Counted from the stretch's first letter, positions 36,031 through 48,770 are shown. The stretch is DNA of 64,000 nt from Terebella lapidaria (GCA_949152475.1 OX424569.1:29247950-29311949), one strand, 5' to 3'. A program made the numbers and translations. Notes: generated by a model from the sequence alone, not told the origin.

Positions 36031-37130
36031 GATGTGCTGTGGATTCATATTCTAGACCCATACGACTGAAGATAACTGCAGAAATATGGTTATGTCGGTT
36101 CCTATCATCCATGATGATGAAATTAAACCTATCAGAGTGAACCTACCCACTTACGAATACTTTATTGTAGATAAAACACTATTCCTGCGCAAATAACGTA
36201 ACCATAATGAATAGGCATAATGCTCCGCCATTCTATTTAGACTTTTTCTTCGAATGTCGTCGGTCTGCTACACTTAGAATGTAAGTGTAAATGAAGAAAG
36301 AACTCAGACCAGAAACATATGTTGTGTGAAGCCAGTGAAGGACATTTTCTATAGCTATTCATTCTGGTCAGGCACCGTCTGATCACTCCTCGTAAAGCGG
36401 TTTATGCTGTCCATGTTATATTTATAGATATCATCCATCACAAATATCTGTTTGAGAAAGCTTGTGTATAAGTCCCATATAAGATAACAGTTGAACTCGC
36501 CGGTACCGCGAGTATCAGGGACATATTGGAAGAGTGTTTTAGAAGTATAAGGTGTTGAATTAATAAGTTTTCACACAATGCTTCAATATACTTGATGTGA
36601 TATTCTGGACTGGTTAGTTTGTGGTAATATCAAAAGAACTTATCAATATATGATGCAATTACTGTACGTAGTGATCAGTGAAAATGCAATATAGTCATTC
36701 GATTGCACCGCTAAAAAAGCAGGCAAATGCAAACAATTTTGTGTGGACCCATAAATTCAATGGTAGTGCCACAATTGACAATGGGGTAGATTGTTGCATT
36801 GCTTCATTGTGCACATATTATAAAGAAAATGCAATATATCGGTATTGTTTATACTCAATGTCTGCATGCCACTAAAGACCTAATGAAAATGGAATAACGA
36901 ACTATTTATCATTGATGAGGGAATATAATTTTGGTGACGATAACTGTTGATGGTAACATACATTTTTTCGACGATAATTTGATCAAGTAGCACTAAAAGG
37001 TATATTCATGATTATATGTGATGATATGATATATTGTTAGTTGCTCCTGTCTAATTCCTAGATAATTTGTTCACCGTTAACACTTCTGGTGTAGGCCAAG
37101 AATATGTGTTCAGTATGTATTCAGTTTTCG
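36031..37130. other. Spacer between Z2 and W1
   Basis: Contains a weak fourth match to part of block Z (GCTATTCATTCTGGTCA, about 36350). The 65-residue ORF at 36678-36875 is not recognisable. Nothing else is supported. Confidence 0.35.
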
Positions 37131-37192
37131 GTACACACTTTGTATATTCAGGAACGGTTTTGCGGTGATTGTTTTCTTTTTTATTTTATCAG

Positions 37193-37249
37193 GACTGAAC
37201 TCGTGGATGACAAAGTTCCAAGTCATACTGATATGGCCTACTGCTGTGT
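37193..37249 (+). CDS. Exon-like segment of paralogue W1, 57 bp
   Basis: Bounded by a strong polypyrimidine tract and acceptor (TTTTATTTTATCAG) and a donor GTAAGTATGC at 37250. The frame shared with the W2 copy reads TELVDDKVPSHTDMAYCCV. The W2 segment (51366-51420) reads LETGNDPPRHTHVNYSCV in the matching frame. Splice sites and downstream intron sequence are also conserved. Relative to the acceptor, the two copies differ by one nucleotide before the GATGAC/AATGAC position, so they cannot both continue the same upstream phase. One copy may therefore be dead or use another upstream exon. No family is recognised. Confidence 0.4.
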
Positions 37250-38485
37250 GTAAGTATGCTATATCGTGAATCATTGAGCATAGTTGTGTTGCTGAGTAAT
37301 GTTACTACTTGTCACGAGTTCTAGCCAAATACTGTTGAGTGATGAAATTGATATAACGGCAAATTGTCCTGGGAGATATCTTAAGGTGTGATTGCACGTA
37401 ACTTACCGGTGACTGCATTGAGGCACTTTTCCATTGACTTATAATGTGAAAGTAAAGGTAACAAAATCACCAAAACAATACAATCCCCTGACCTAAAACT
37501 TGGCTAGCACACACACATATACTCAGGGATGATGAACCGAGACATGGTTTCATAAATGATATCACGAAAGCTGTACAATTTGATGATTAGATAAATCATT
37601 TTATACGTTTCACCAAAACGAAGATTCGAGTGTTCTGCTTGACAAGCACTGGCTGTTGCATATATTTATTCCTTGTTGTCGTCAAAATAATGAGAATATC
37701 TAGGGCTATACTTTCTGTGAGATGAATACAATGAGCTGAACATTCATAATCCCAAACACCTCGGTGCGCCCGAGTGCATATCACCTGTGAGTTTTACTGG
37801 CCTCACTAGCTATTCGCTGCACAGCATAGTCTTTTCGCTCGCCCTGTTGTGAGTGTATTTTGTAGACTGAGAAATAGGTCGGAAAATGACATATGAAAAC
37901 GATGAATTTAACAAATTTAACATTGCTTAGTAAGAAACAGAGTCTCGGTTCATAATCCTTGATGGCTGATAATCAGAAAGGCAAAGTTTCACGTTGATTG
38001 GAAGTGTGTAAATTCATGAATTTGTTACCTTTATATTTACATTATAAGTGAATGGACAGCTGGTCAATGCCAGGTTCATGACGATCACATGCAATCAATC
38101 CTTAAAATAAAGTTCAACACGATCTAGATGAATATGGTATTTTGCGCATATACAGTTGTTTTTCAGACACACTATATTCATGTACTATTCAGTGATACAA
38201 AAAATATAATTCATGTGGATAGCGTAGTCGGTCATAGTTTGTGCAGGTAGAGACTGTTTAGAAACTTTCGGCATGGCTTACACATAGTTTAGCCCATAAA
38301 GATTGACAATAAATGTCGTTTTGCAGTTTTCCCTATGGCAGTCAAAAGTGTGACAGACGCTAGCATGACATCACTGCATTTGAACAAGTGCTACCTAAAT
38401 TCAACCGAAAAAGCCTTGATTTGTTCCTCACATTTTGAGTGGAATTTAGGTAGTTTCTAGTACTACAGCTCAGCTAAAGACATGG

Positions 38486-38767
38486 ATGAGTAAAAACTTC
38501 ACACTCAATGCCATGAACAGCTCACTGTCAATTAGTGCTATGAACCTTATGAATATGATCGAAAGCACACCTGACATGATAGAAAGGTTGCCTGGAGTGG
38601 AGCACTACTCTCAAGTGGTTGATAACAATAATTTACATTTGCGGATTGGGCGAAGTCATTGCATCCTCAGCCATGGGCACTCAGATGCAGTGTATGTTAT
38701 GAAGCGGTCAGAACGTAGTATTCTGATCTTCTATCCGTTCGTGGGACACAGATTCAAATGGCATTAA
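38486..38767 (+). CDS. Unrecognised 93-residue ORF in block W1
   Basis: Starts MSKNFTLNAMNSSLS and ends FVGHRFKWH. No signal peptide, membrane segment or known domain is visible. The matching stretch of W2 (about 51640-51905) keeps ACACCTG, GAAAGGTTG and ACTACTCTCAAGT but has stops and indels, so the ORF is not conserved. It may be chance, or the surviving member of a decayed pair. No splice sites frame it convincingly. Confidence 0.2.
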   Translation: MSKNFTLNAMNSSLSISAMNLMNMIESTPDMIERLPGVEHYSQVVDNNNLHLRIGRSHCILSHGHSDAVYVMKRSERSILIFYPFVGHRFKWH

Positions 38768-40339
38768 ACAATCATAATCGCTCAGAAAATCATGTGAATT
38801 AACTTGCTTATGCTTAGACATTTTCCATCACGTTTCACCATGTCATCACTGTGGCGAGACTGGATGCACTAACGATCGTCAGTGCATCCCGCAATGGCGG
38901 ACAGTAAACAAGGTCAGTTTGGTTTCTAATCTATTTTATCATCGGAGACGTGGGTCCTGTACATGTATGTATAAATTGTCGAAGGATTTGTCATCCTAAC
39001 ATGGCATTGCAGTGAAATGTTATTCTGATTTCCACCCAATTTACCTTGATGCTCACCAACCAGATGAAACCAAGTTAACAGATGTTAAACAACAATGAAA
39101 TTGTCTCCTCAGCAGTGATGAATATACAGAAGTAATACAATGTAAATACTAATCACATGCTGCTCAAGCTACGACTCAGAATCTACCTTCAGCACCTTTC
39201 TGACGCGAATAGTTTTTTTTTTTATATATTTGCAGTGAGCATCCATTCGTTCCGAATCTAGGAGAGCATCACTGACAGTATCAAGATCAGTATGTTCTGC
39301 GACGGTTTGATGGAAATACTCTGTATTTTTTTCTGAGATATTTCTCACGAGCTATCTCTACATATAGTGTTAACAAAGGTCAGGGTTGGCTAAATGTTAA
39401 GAACTCCCCTGTTCAACTATGCCAAACATATTTACAATTGTTTTACTGTTAATTATATCAACGAATCAGAGTAAAAATCAGATAGTATTAAAATCAGATA
39501 TTCACATACCATTAGTTTTTATTCGTTTCGTGATGAAGAATTATTTAAGGTAAAAGTGATATTTGCCTTTCATCCATGTACAACACATGTCTTATATTTG
39601 ACAGATGAGAAGTAATATTTACATCTCCGGTGACAAGATAGCACCTGCCTACTTGAGCGATTAGTGTATCCCTTCTAGGTAGTAATTCGCTCGATCACAA
39701 GTGTGTCACCAATACTCCAAAGTTTGAAAACACTTGACAGATGACTATTTTTGAAATGTGGAAAATTTATCTCGGTATATATTTTTAAAAAAAAATAACG
39801 TATTTCAGAAAACGCTAGTGAGAATGGTCTCATGTGATTTTGAGGTATGTAGAGGAAGAATGCATAACACGTGAATAAATGTTTTAACTGATTACTGTCA
39901 TTCATCCTGGCCAGTTAGACCACGTTATATGTAGTATCAATGATGAATGTAATTTGGTATTGGCTTATCAAATGTGGCATCCGTGTTATCAGTGTTTGCT
40001 ATAAAGCAATCAATATTTTGTCTGATGAGCCAATTAGCGCATGCTCAATCACTGATACTGCATTAAAGATCATTTTTGTAACTGGCGTCGGCTTCCTCAT
40101 AGACAACATCTTTGCACTGTTATCTTTCTACACAAAACTTCATGAAATTTGCCTTTCATTTATTCTGCACCAGCACAATCGTTTTATATCTGTATTTTTA
40201 AATGGTTGAAAACTTACCATTTTCCCCTGCATGAAATTTGTCTATGACCGTTGCACACCGCGGTACCATGCCTGGAGTCAGCTAAGTTTTTGCCGTGGAA
40301 AATATATGAGACCAACTAATCTCATGTATCTCCCGACGA

Positions 40340-40520
40340 AAGATGTGCTCCGTGAAGACCTCCCAGTGTGTCAAGGATAAAGGACTCGCTGTTCATTCCA
40401 TGAAAAGCTAAACACCAGGAATCATTTTGCTAATCGGTTTAGAGGAGAGGGAGCCATCAGCGATATAATACCAGTGCCGTCGGTGTTTGGTATAATTGTG
40501 TGCTTTAGGATTAAAGATAA
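40340..40520 (+). other. Conserved coding-like segment, copy W1
   Basis: Reads SQCVKDKGLAVHSM and, after a frameshift, HFANRF-GAIS, matching AAQCIKDKGLSMG and ESFANRFTRREAIS at 59278-59460 and AAQCVNDKGLADS at 56260-56317. It is conserved at protein level across three diverged copies but broken in this one. Identity unknown. Confidence 0.35.
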
Positions 40521-40575
40521 TAATGGACCGATGCAATTACCATGAGGTAAAGAAACACTGCCGTTATTTGTGAAT

Positions 40576-40612
40576 GAGTATATGAACGAATGAGCAAATG
40601 AATGAATGAATA
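40576..40612. repeat. GAAT microsatellite
   Basis: Imperfect GAATGAATGAAT run next to the end of block W1. Confidence 0.7.
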
Positions 40613-40619
40613 TTGTTAT

Positions 40620-41650
40620 ACGACACAAAAAAACATTAGAAATCATACAAAAACAACCTGCATATTATTGAAAAATTTTGACAAAGTTAATAACAACACG
40701 ACTACCCTGACCTTAGCTCGAATTATATAACTTAAGGGACCTTTGCGCTGATAGTAACTAAAAAGTAAGTATGAACATGACTAGTTGACCATGACTAGAT
40801 CATGACTATGAGTTCCGTTCTGTATTTGCCAATACTGGGAATCCGGGACATGACTTCCAGTATCTTGTTTCGTACATGATGTGTCCAATTTATTATACCA
40901 GGCCACATTTGGTGAAATTGAAGAATATCAATGGTACTTTTGAGTAAACAGGGCTAAGAAGAATAATATATACTCGTACATAGTATAACAAGCACATTTA
41001 AATCGCATTACAATTGTATTTCACCTGGCTCATCCGATTTCATTGCATTTCATACACACTTCCACACAAAAACAGGAGGATATAGCATAGGCAAAATTGG
41101 TGTTGTGTGTCCGAATCTCGAAACGGTGGAATACTGACTCACTAGATCACATCTTTTCAAACTTGGAAATCAAGCTTAACCACTCTTGGCCCATCTAATC
41201 GAAAATATATATCATATAAAAAAAACTACCAAAGGCGCATCACCCTGATACCGCCCTACGGTTATATAGTCATGTTAATGACAGTTGAGACCGTCAGATG
41301 AATAGTAGTGTGATACATGTGCTCATGTGAAAGTTGTCCAGTCTGAAGTACAACTTGGAGTAGTTGTTCTATTGTACTCGTAAATTTTTTGAATAGACTA
41401 TCATTACGGGGAATATTGGCCGACCATTATTCCGTTGTCTGTGACCTTGTTTGTGCCCAACTGAGTAGCTTATAACGCGATATGACACAGAATTACTGTG
41501 GAATATGACATTGACAAGAAATACGACGTGGATATAAATTAGTGTATCACAAAGTTACATAGGGTACGCCAGGGCATGGCATTCCACCACAGAGTACAAT
41601 GTTCAATTAACAATGTCTCACGTCGACGATAGAGTACGCGAATTAAAGCA
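40620..41650. other. Spacer with no supported feature
   Basis: AT-rich DNA between block W1 and the palindrome-rich element. No ORF over 65 residues, repeat or RNA gene is seen. Confidence 0.35.
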
Positions 41651-41652
41651 AC

Positions 41653-43071
41653 CCAAATTCACAGTAGGAACCCCACTACCGTAACGCGACGTTACGGTAG
41701 TAAGGGACGATGGCGGCGTGCGAGTAGCTCGAGGGGTTTTCTTGAGATTATCGTTTCTAGTACACATGTCACTCTTGTTCAATAGTGCGCTTTGGTACTT
41801 CTTAACGTTACGCATCTAATGGTGAAAGTTATTTCGGTGATATCACCCTCAGTAAGTCAGAAAATATAAAATAGAAATCGGCTGCATATTACCGTAACGT
41901 CACATCGGGAGATGCCGGGTACTACCGTAACGCCGAGTGTGTACTACCGTAACGTTAACCAAAAACTTTCATTCTCTATTTCTATGTTTGTATCTTGCAA
42001 TGTTTCAACCAAATATTTCGATAAAAAAAAAACAGAACTTTTACATGAGATGGGTGAGGAGGTACAGTTGTGTGTGAAATATTCATACCAGTCGGATCTA
42101 CTTGCATAATGCAGATGGATAACATAATTTGTAGCTTTCTGTAAAATGCACCTTATTCTCCCAATAAAAACAATTAATGCGTAGCATGAATAAAGGAATC
42201 TTCACATGTTTTGTTTGCACTATGTTCTGATAACGGCAAGTCAAACGTACCTTAAATAAACAATTAAGAATAATGACTTAATTGTATTTAGAATTGAGTT
42301 TGTTGGTTCACAGCAACCCATGTCGGGTACAGTTCTAAACAAGATTGAAAGTTTGTTTAATAGTGGATTCCCTATCGGCAAACACAATGTGGACTTCAAA
42401 CCAAGCTCAACAAATCTTTCTTTACTACAAACGATAATTATAAACATTTTGAAGGTAAATTCAAAGGCCATCTAGGTGATATCGAAGTGGAGATTACTAC
42501 CGGGCACAGTTTGTGGAAGAAAAATTGTCTATAGTCACTAGGTGTTGGGGTTGGAGGTCACTCTGCTGTCGAAATCCCAGATAGTCCCAAGGTGCAGCTG
42601 CCCCGATGAAACTTGGTTTGCATGGGAAATTCCCAAATATATTGTCCCTACCTCGTGGTAAACTATCTACATACATATTACAACAATATCGCCACTATCC
42701 ATTCTTAACCGGAGTCATATATTATGATCCAATAAAAATAAAATGCATTTTGAAGTATGGGTTCAAACATGCGTTACGGTAGTACTTGAAATTTGAAAAT
42801 TGGCGTTACGGTAGTGGGCGACTAACGTTACCGTAGTAATCGTCGCAAACTTCAAACCGTTTTTGCTCAGGAATCGATCAAATTTACGACTTGATTACTC
42901 TGCCGCAACATGAAGTATATCTCGCAATTCGCCTCATGTATGTGTTATAGAAAAATCATGCCTAAAACCTAGTTTATCTAGAAGAAACTTTTCGAAGCTA
43001 CCGACCTTCCGCCATCATCCGTACTACCGTAACGTCGCGTTACGGTAGTGGGGTTCATACAGTGAAATTGG
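41653..43071. mobile_element. Non-autonomous element with repeated ACTACCGTAACG motifs
   Basis: The ends are inverted repeats of about 60 bp (CCAAATTCACAGTAGGAACC at left; its counterpart ends GTGAAATTGG at 43071). Each end contains a perfect palindrome: ACTACCGTAACG, 3 nt, then its reverse complement (41675-41701 and 43023-43049). Further copies lie inside. In the left half they point inward in direct orientation (41890, 41921, 41943). In the right half they are inverted (42772, 42804 and a variant at 42826). The symmetrical subterminal spacing looks like transposase-binding sites of a DNA transposon. The ORFs inside (65 and 76 residues) show no transposase features, and no target-site duplication was confirmed. 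Confidence 0.8.
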
Positions 43072-44560
43072 ATTTTAAAAATGTTCATGATACAGGGACT
43101 CCCAGGCAAAATAACGAGTGAACCGTTAGATGTCATTTGAAGTCCAAAAATATAATCACATTAATCCACACATCTTCAAGCAGCTCACCACATGCTACCA
43201 TGGGAAGTGTTCTCATAAGTTTGTTCTACATTCCTTGCCACCTATGGTGATAAGTTGTATAGTTATACAAGTACATGCAGGAAGATTTGATCATTTAGTC
43301 AAATAAAAATCCAATTTCCGCAAATATTTATCGTGTTTATTACTTCATTTTATGGCGAACTATTATAATTCTATTCTCGCAAGTGTATTGATTATATATT
43401 CACGAGAAAATTGGAACTGCAACCGACATGTCAGGAGATTACATGAAGAGAGATGAATTATTCCACACTGATAATTTTATTCAAAGACAGTTTTGGTGGT
43501 CATTGTAGAAAATGATATGAGGACGTTACCAACTCAAAGGATATTTCTATGTTCATTTTACTCCTAGACTGATCTACTCAAAATATTGATTACACTATAC
43601 TGAAAAGCAAACTTAATAAAAATTATAATATACAACTGTACTAACAGTTTATACAATCACCGGGCTCGAAGTTGATATTCACCCATCATGGTCGAAAAGC
43701 TGCATTCCTAATTGGCTGACGGTAATGCGTTGATGTTGAAACACGGATCCATTATTAGTTATTGAAATTATGATTATGTTTTTCAAATGCCACTTGGCCA
43801 GTGATGCTTTGCGTGATTCATTGTGAGCAGACAACCATAAGCTGTTCAGACAAGGGTCAACGCCCAGTAGGAATACCAGTAATGATGACATATTTCAGTC
43901 GGGAAACTTGTACCACAAACTGAGAGGTCACTCTCCTCCCACAACTAATCCACTAATGGATTTTATAGGATTACATACATTTATATACTGAAGTCGCTCT
44001 GAGGACATAACTTTCAGCAGAATCATGAACTTTGTACAAACCTCATGCAATACTGTCACAAAAATCATTTTGAGACACATATTCAAATGATATATCACTG
44101 ATGATTACCCCACCCACATGAACATGTATAATATTATTCTATGCTTTTACAGAGGCAGTGTCGAGGATATAAGCGGGATGAGTTTTATATGCTGAGCTGT
44201 CTATCGCAGGAGGTGCTTGTCACGCATATTTCAACATGCTTAAATATAGGGGCGCTGCTCAGCTGTCGACCAACACTTGACAAATTAACCTAGAAGCTAA
44301 ATAACGAACTTGTGTTTAGCAAACTACAGCAAATGTTGTATTTTTTACGTAACCTAAAATATTTCAAGGTCAGTCGTATTTTACAAATCAGTAATTGAAA
44401 ATACGGTCACTTTTGGTTTTGTTGTGTATTACGGAAATTCTACAAAACATGACCTGACGGCGATGTCACACATGATCAGACGGTGTGAGAAAGTAATCGG
44501 TATCAAGTGATTGCCATCAGATAGCTTGTTTGCGAAGTTTTGTGTTGCAAAACAAAATGT
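43072..44560. other. Spacer with no supported feature
   Basis: AT-rich. A 70-residue minus ORF at 43679-43891 has no motif. No repeat boundaries are recognised. Confidence 0.35.
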
Positions 44561-44831
44561 GATTATGGCAGATAGGACACACCCACTCCACGCCAGCTAT
44601 CAAAAGCTGAGATCCGGTGTGAGGCTCCAGTCGCTCAAGTGTTGCACGGCCCGGTATCAACGCTCCTTCGTGCCGAACTCCATACACTAGTATAACAAAG
44701 TATCGTCACGCTAGCAATTTCGTTGTCATTTTTGTCTAAATGTCGATATTTTATGTAACCACGTTTTGATATTCCGTGTCATTTGTGAAACAAGTTTCTC
44801 CATGAGACCAATAAAGTATCTATCTATCTAT
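44560..44831 (+). pseudogene. 3' end of a non-LTR retrotransposon
   Basis: Reads THPLHASYQKLRSGVRL, then KCCTARYQRSFVPNSIH and a stop at 44688-44690. From memory this matches the end of CR1/L2-type reverse transcriptase proteins (HPL--Y--LPSGRRYR-, then R--NSFVP-SI). A 3' untranslated part follows, ending in CATGAGACCAATAAAG and a TATC microsatellite (44816-44831). It is a strongly 5'-truncated insertion, different from the LINE at 34.2-35.4 kb. Confidence 0.75.
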
Positions 44832-45850
44832 TACGAGATTACTACATGCTTATTCATGTTGGACATGCAATGGACATGACTGGAACGAATGAGTGAATCG
44901 CAGACTGAGTAAAGACGCTTATAATAATTTCAACTGGAAGCATGATGAACATAATCACGATGATGGACTGATTCGTGTAGCAGTTTGGCTATTGGTGATT
45001 TTCCCTCTCAGCTACATAAAACCGACTTGACATTTATGGTAGGCGATAACACAGTGCGTGACCAGAACGAATGACTTCTAGGACAGTAGCTTCTCCTGGC
45101 TCTGAGCAAAAATTGTTGCAGAAAATACCTTTTAAGTGGCTAAAAGTATGAATTGCAATCGTTATAATCCGTAATGATAGCAGTGTAGAACGTCCTAGCT
45201 TGTGTTATCTTCCTATGACGCAAATATCTGTAAGATGGCCAGACCGTAGAACCAAACATCTTATTCTTACCAAAAGCAACTGTGACTGCAAAAACTCCAG
45301 AATTTCACAGACGCCATAAGTGCGATTCTCGATGCAGGGCAGACCAAACGGATACTAACTGCAAGAAAACGATGATATTAGCATGCTAAATTCCATCCTA
45401 GACCATTAACTCTTCACGCTCATAATAAACTTAAGTAACGAAATTATCACATAATGCAATGCCCCCCAAAGTATTAGATTCAATCTTCAATATACACCTC
45501 AATGATAGTGATAATTTTGTATTTATATAGCACTGACAAACTATGATATAATTCTCGTAGCGTAAAATTCATATGACGTAAAAACACGTACAAAGATTGT
45601 TGTTATTACCACACTATGTAGAGTATTTCCTTGCGTGTGTTTGATGACTTGATACTGATATGTCTTAATGGGCTATCGTATGCAACATACATTTTTAACC
45701 TGACACAAGAGTGTGTTCTCAAAACATTCCCATACTATAGTGATAGCGACCTTGCAAGTCAGGGGATATGTGCACGTGATTAAAAGCTTTCAAATGCTGT
45801 TCGTATTACAATATTATAATATTTACAAGAAGCCGACAACTACTACAGTC
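44832..45850. other. Spacer
   Basis: Around 45500-45530, GATAATTTTGTATTTATATAGC resembles a retrotransposon tail in minus orientation. Otherwise nothing is supported. Confidence 0.3.
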
Positions 45851-45854
45851 AGAC

Positions 45855-46312
45855 ATGGGATCAAGTACATTTCTTCAAGTACAAGTACAGCATGAGTATC
45901 CAAGTACAAGTACTCAGTTTGAAAAGAATGTACTTAAGTACTTCAAGTACTTTGAGACCAAGTACAATAGCCTTCTTCAAGTACAATAGCCTTCTGGTTT
46001 GTGATTAGGTACTTATGTACTTGTCATATATCTATTCCATGGAGTTTGTTTCAGATTTCTAAATTATTTTCATAGGTTGTTGGGCAGTTGTATACTAATT
46101 CCATCATGTGTACAGTAGAAACAACTACATTTAACACACTGTCTGCCCCTGATGACGCCAGTGTGTCTTTGGATAAACTATTTGGTCGGGCTTTGTTTCT
46201 ATTGCAAAATGTTGTGTTCTACGTTTGTTATTCGCATCATCAAAATCTGACAATTGGTGGTAATAGATTGATTCTTACTTACATACAAGTACAAGTACAA
46301 GTACTCTGAACA
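45855..46312. repeat. AAGTAC-rich tract hosting a 363-bp repeat copy
   Basis: CAAGTACAAGTACT-type repeats, rich in the palindrome GTAC, flank a copy of the 363-bp repeat (about 45991-46285). The string TTCAAGTACAATAGCCTTCT occurs twice at its left border and ACAAGTACAAGTACAAGTAC resumes on the right, so the repeat copy sits inside the tract. Confidence 0.8.
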
Positions 46313-46379
46313 AAATGAACAACAAATTGAATTGGTAAAACAAAGTGTTTATACACAGACGCCATGGTCAATATCGTGT

Positions 46380-46700
46380 TGTGTATCCGCAACAGGGATT
46401 TTCAGACTAAATGACAAACCTCAAGAACAACTTTTTATTTATACTTGTATCTGATAAAGTAGTCTACAGTATTGATGAAAATGTTATAATACATCATCAG
46501 ATCCGTGGAAAATTGGTGTCCGAAAATAGTATAACAAAAGTCATAGAAAGTACAGAGGCTTTGTATGGAGCGAAAAGAGGAACATGACCAAAGGAATAGC
46601 TACTGGAAAATGTAGTTTGATGGTTTCCTTCAATATAATGTAATGGTGTCTGGCAAGCGCATATTTCTCAGTTAATGAAACTGTGTCTCCCAATCAAGTA
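46380..46700 (-). repeat. Duplicated block Z, inverted third copy (partial)
   Basis: The reverse complement contains AAACCATCAAACTACATTTTCC, GTAGCTATTCCTTTGGTCA and TTTCTATG, aligning with 26745-26840 (Z1) and 33580-33670 (Z2). Confidence 0.6.
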
Positions 46701-48250
46701 CCTAATGAATACTCTTCAGCGCATATGGTTAAAACAAATTAGAAATACATATTCGTCCCGGATTGAAAACGAGGAATTTTTGCACAAAAACAATCCTGAT
46801 AGATATATATTTAGTAAACATTTCATATAAACAGTTATTGGTATGGTACTATTTGGTGACTGTATATCATTTTCAATATGATGTCAGCCAATAAAATGAA
46901 ATTAATAGTGCATGCACATTATGTATTGCTATTCAAAAGATACACCTAAAACCCGTCTTACCAATGGCATGTGTGCATGTTACGTTGGAAGAAAAATCAT
47001 GGGAAAAATCCATGGCAATGAGAAGACGACGCCATATATTTAAATCTAGTATAAACATCGAATAACACCACCTCAAATGTATCGCGTTGTAAGCTAGGTT
47101 CGAACCAAAGCATCCGCAATGATATAGGTAACGTGAACAGAAATATCCAGCAGCAGTCTTTTATCTAACTTGATCTTTACAATACTTTAGTTATATCATA
47201 TTACAACGCTGGCAGGGCTGGACATGTTCGTGCATTTTAGTATCACATTTTGAATGTTATGTCTGCCAGACAGAAAGGTATTTCGTATATTAGTGAGTAT
47301 CTGGCAAACACGTATTAACTGGAAGTTTTCACTAGTTCAATTCAATACTTGCGGAATTCTATGGTGCTCTGTAGGAGATCAAAAGCAATCAATATAATGG
47401 AATTATCAACTTTTCAAGCAGCCAAGACATGGGCACGATCAGGCACATTTCTCGTAGTCCATAAACATCCGGTTCGAACTAACAATAACTGTGTGGGAGG
47501 CTACCAACAATAGTATGTCTACAATATATCCTCCTAACCATTACTGTAAATCTTGAGACATACTGTTAATTTAATGACCGCTTATACATCTTCTATGATA
47601 CCACACATATTAACTTCACCTTTGTGTCCTCCAATCGACAACATCAACCCTTCGTAGAACACACTTAATTAGTCAACAATGAATGTAAAACAATCCAATG
47701 AACTAAAACAGAACATATTCAAATCTTATGACTTCACCGGGAATACTATTTTATTGAATGAAAAAATTTAACTTGAAATTGTCAGTGATTGTTATTATCA
47801 AATACAGCAATCACTAATAGCCCGTTATAATCTACCTCTCTATAATTACTCGAATCGAGAGAATTGTTAGATATATTAATGATAAATGTATATTTTTATC
47901 TCATGGTATTCATGACTCCTACCAAATGCCTCAAAGGCTATGTGCTCCTCATCGGCATTGATTGGAAGATCCTCAGGAGATGGTTTGTTTTTGCTGCCAA
48001 CTGGCATCATATCATCATTCTAATTTTGATTAAATGGTTGTGGTGTAAAAAGACATATGAGTTCACCATAGGTGAATGCTAACATGAAACATGTATACAC
48101 GACAGCGTAATATCATGCACGGTGTTTGTATGTTTCAGGTCATATTATGTATAAAACATACTACACTAAGTTTAGTGACACTGTATCAGTGACTCCGAAT
48201 ATGAATTACAGCTAGTGTGTTGACATCAGGCTGGAACCATTTTTCAGAAC
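46701..48250. other. Inverted Y-Z remnant and unassigned DNA
   Basis: Lies between the inverted Z and Y matches, so it is probably the rest of the third Y-Z copy, too diverged to follow by eye. A 72-residue ORF at 47864-48082 is Trp/Ile/Leu-rich with no recognisable domain. Confidence 0.3.
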
Positions 48251-48770
48251 CACCATATGGTCCAGATCTATCTTACAGGCTTTGACCTTGTCTATTGCTT
48301 GCGGGCAGATGGCATCCATCATAAATTTGTCTCAACCATATCAAAGTATTTTAAGTCCAGGACATTTCGATCTGTCACATCTTATTCGTTGGTATGTCAC
48401 ACAATGAATTAAAATACATTTCGTCCCGTATGAAACATTTGCATCCGCAATACTGTAATGTATTGATTTATTCCCACCAACGATGGGATTCAATTCGCCT
48501 CTTTTCATGGCAGTGTTTGGACTCTTGTTTTTTTTAAAATTAAGTTACTGGTTACTACATGAATGCAATTTTTTGCGATTATCTCAGCCAGGCCCATGAC
48601 ATAAATTGGTAATTATCATATTTTAGCTTATGTGATCAATGTGATGTCACCCATTAACGTCTGCTGTGCAAATGATGTATCGTGTTGTTAGCTTGGTTTG
48701 AAACTTGTCATGTAACACCTGTGGTGGCACTTGTATCTGGAGATTTATGTGAAAATGCGGACTATTTTCA
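48250..48770 (-). repeat. Duplicated block Y, inverted third copy (partial)
   Basis: The reverse complement aligns with 29450-30080: TACATGACAAGTTTC / GCTTACAACACGATACATC, CATTTGCACAGCAGACGTTAATGGG and a CAATAGACAAGG end. Order and orientation with the inverted Z match are consistent with one inverted Y-Z unit. Confidence 0.7.

Larger units (their letters stand above)
37130..40480 (+). repeat. Duplicated block W, copy 1
   Basis: Aligns in order with 51290-53330 and then 56090-56470. Anchors are the exon-like segment, GTTCTAGC, GCAC-ACTACTCTCAAGT, CACGTTTCACCATG, a TTATTTGGTAT-GGCT-ATCAAAT-TGG segment, TTGCACACCG and CAGTGTGTCAA-GATAAAGGACT. Apart from the segments listed separately it is intron-like. 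Confidence 0.7.

Noticed and set aside
47085..47120. tRNA gene suggested by a GGTTCGAACC B-box-like string
   Set aside because: No A box, no cloverleaf and no CCA-adjacent stem; similar but altered strings occur in other copies of the same duplicated block.
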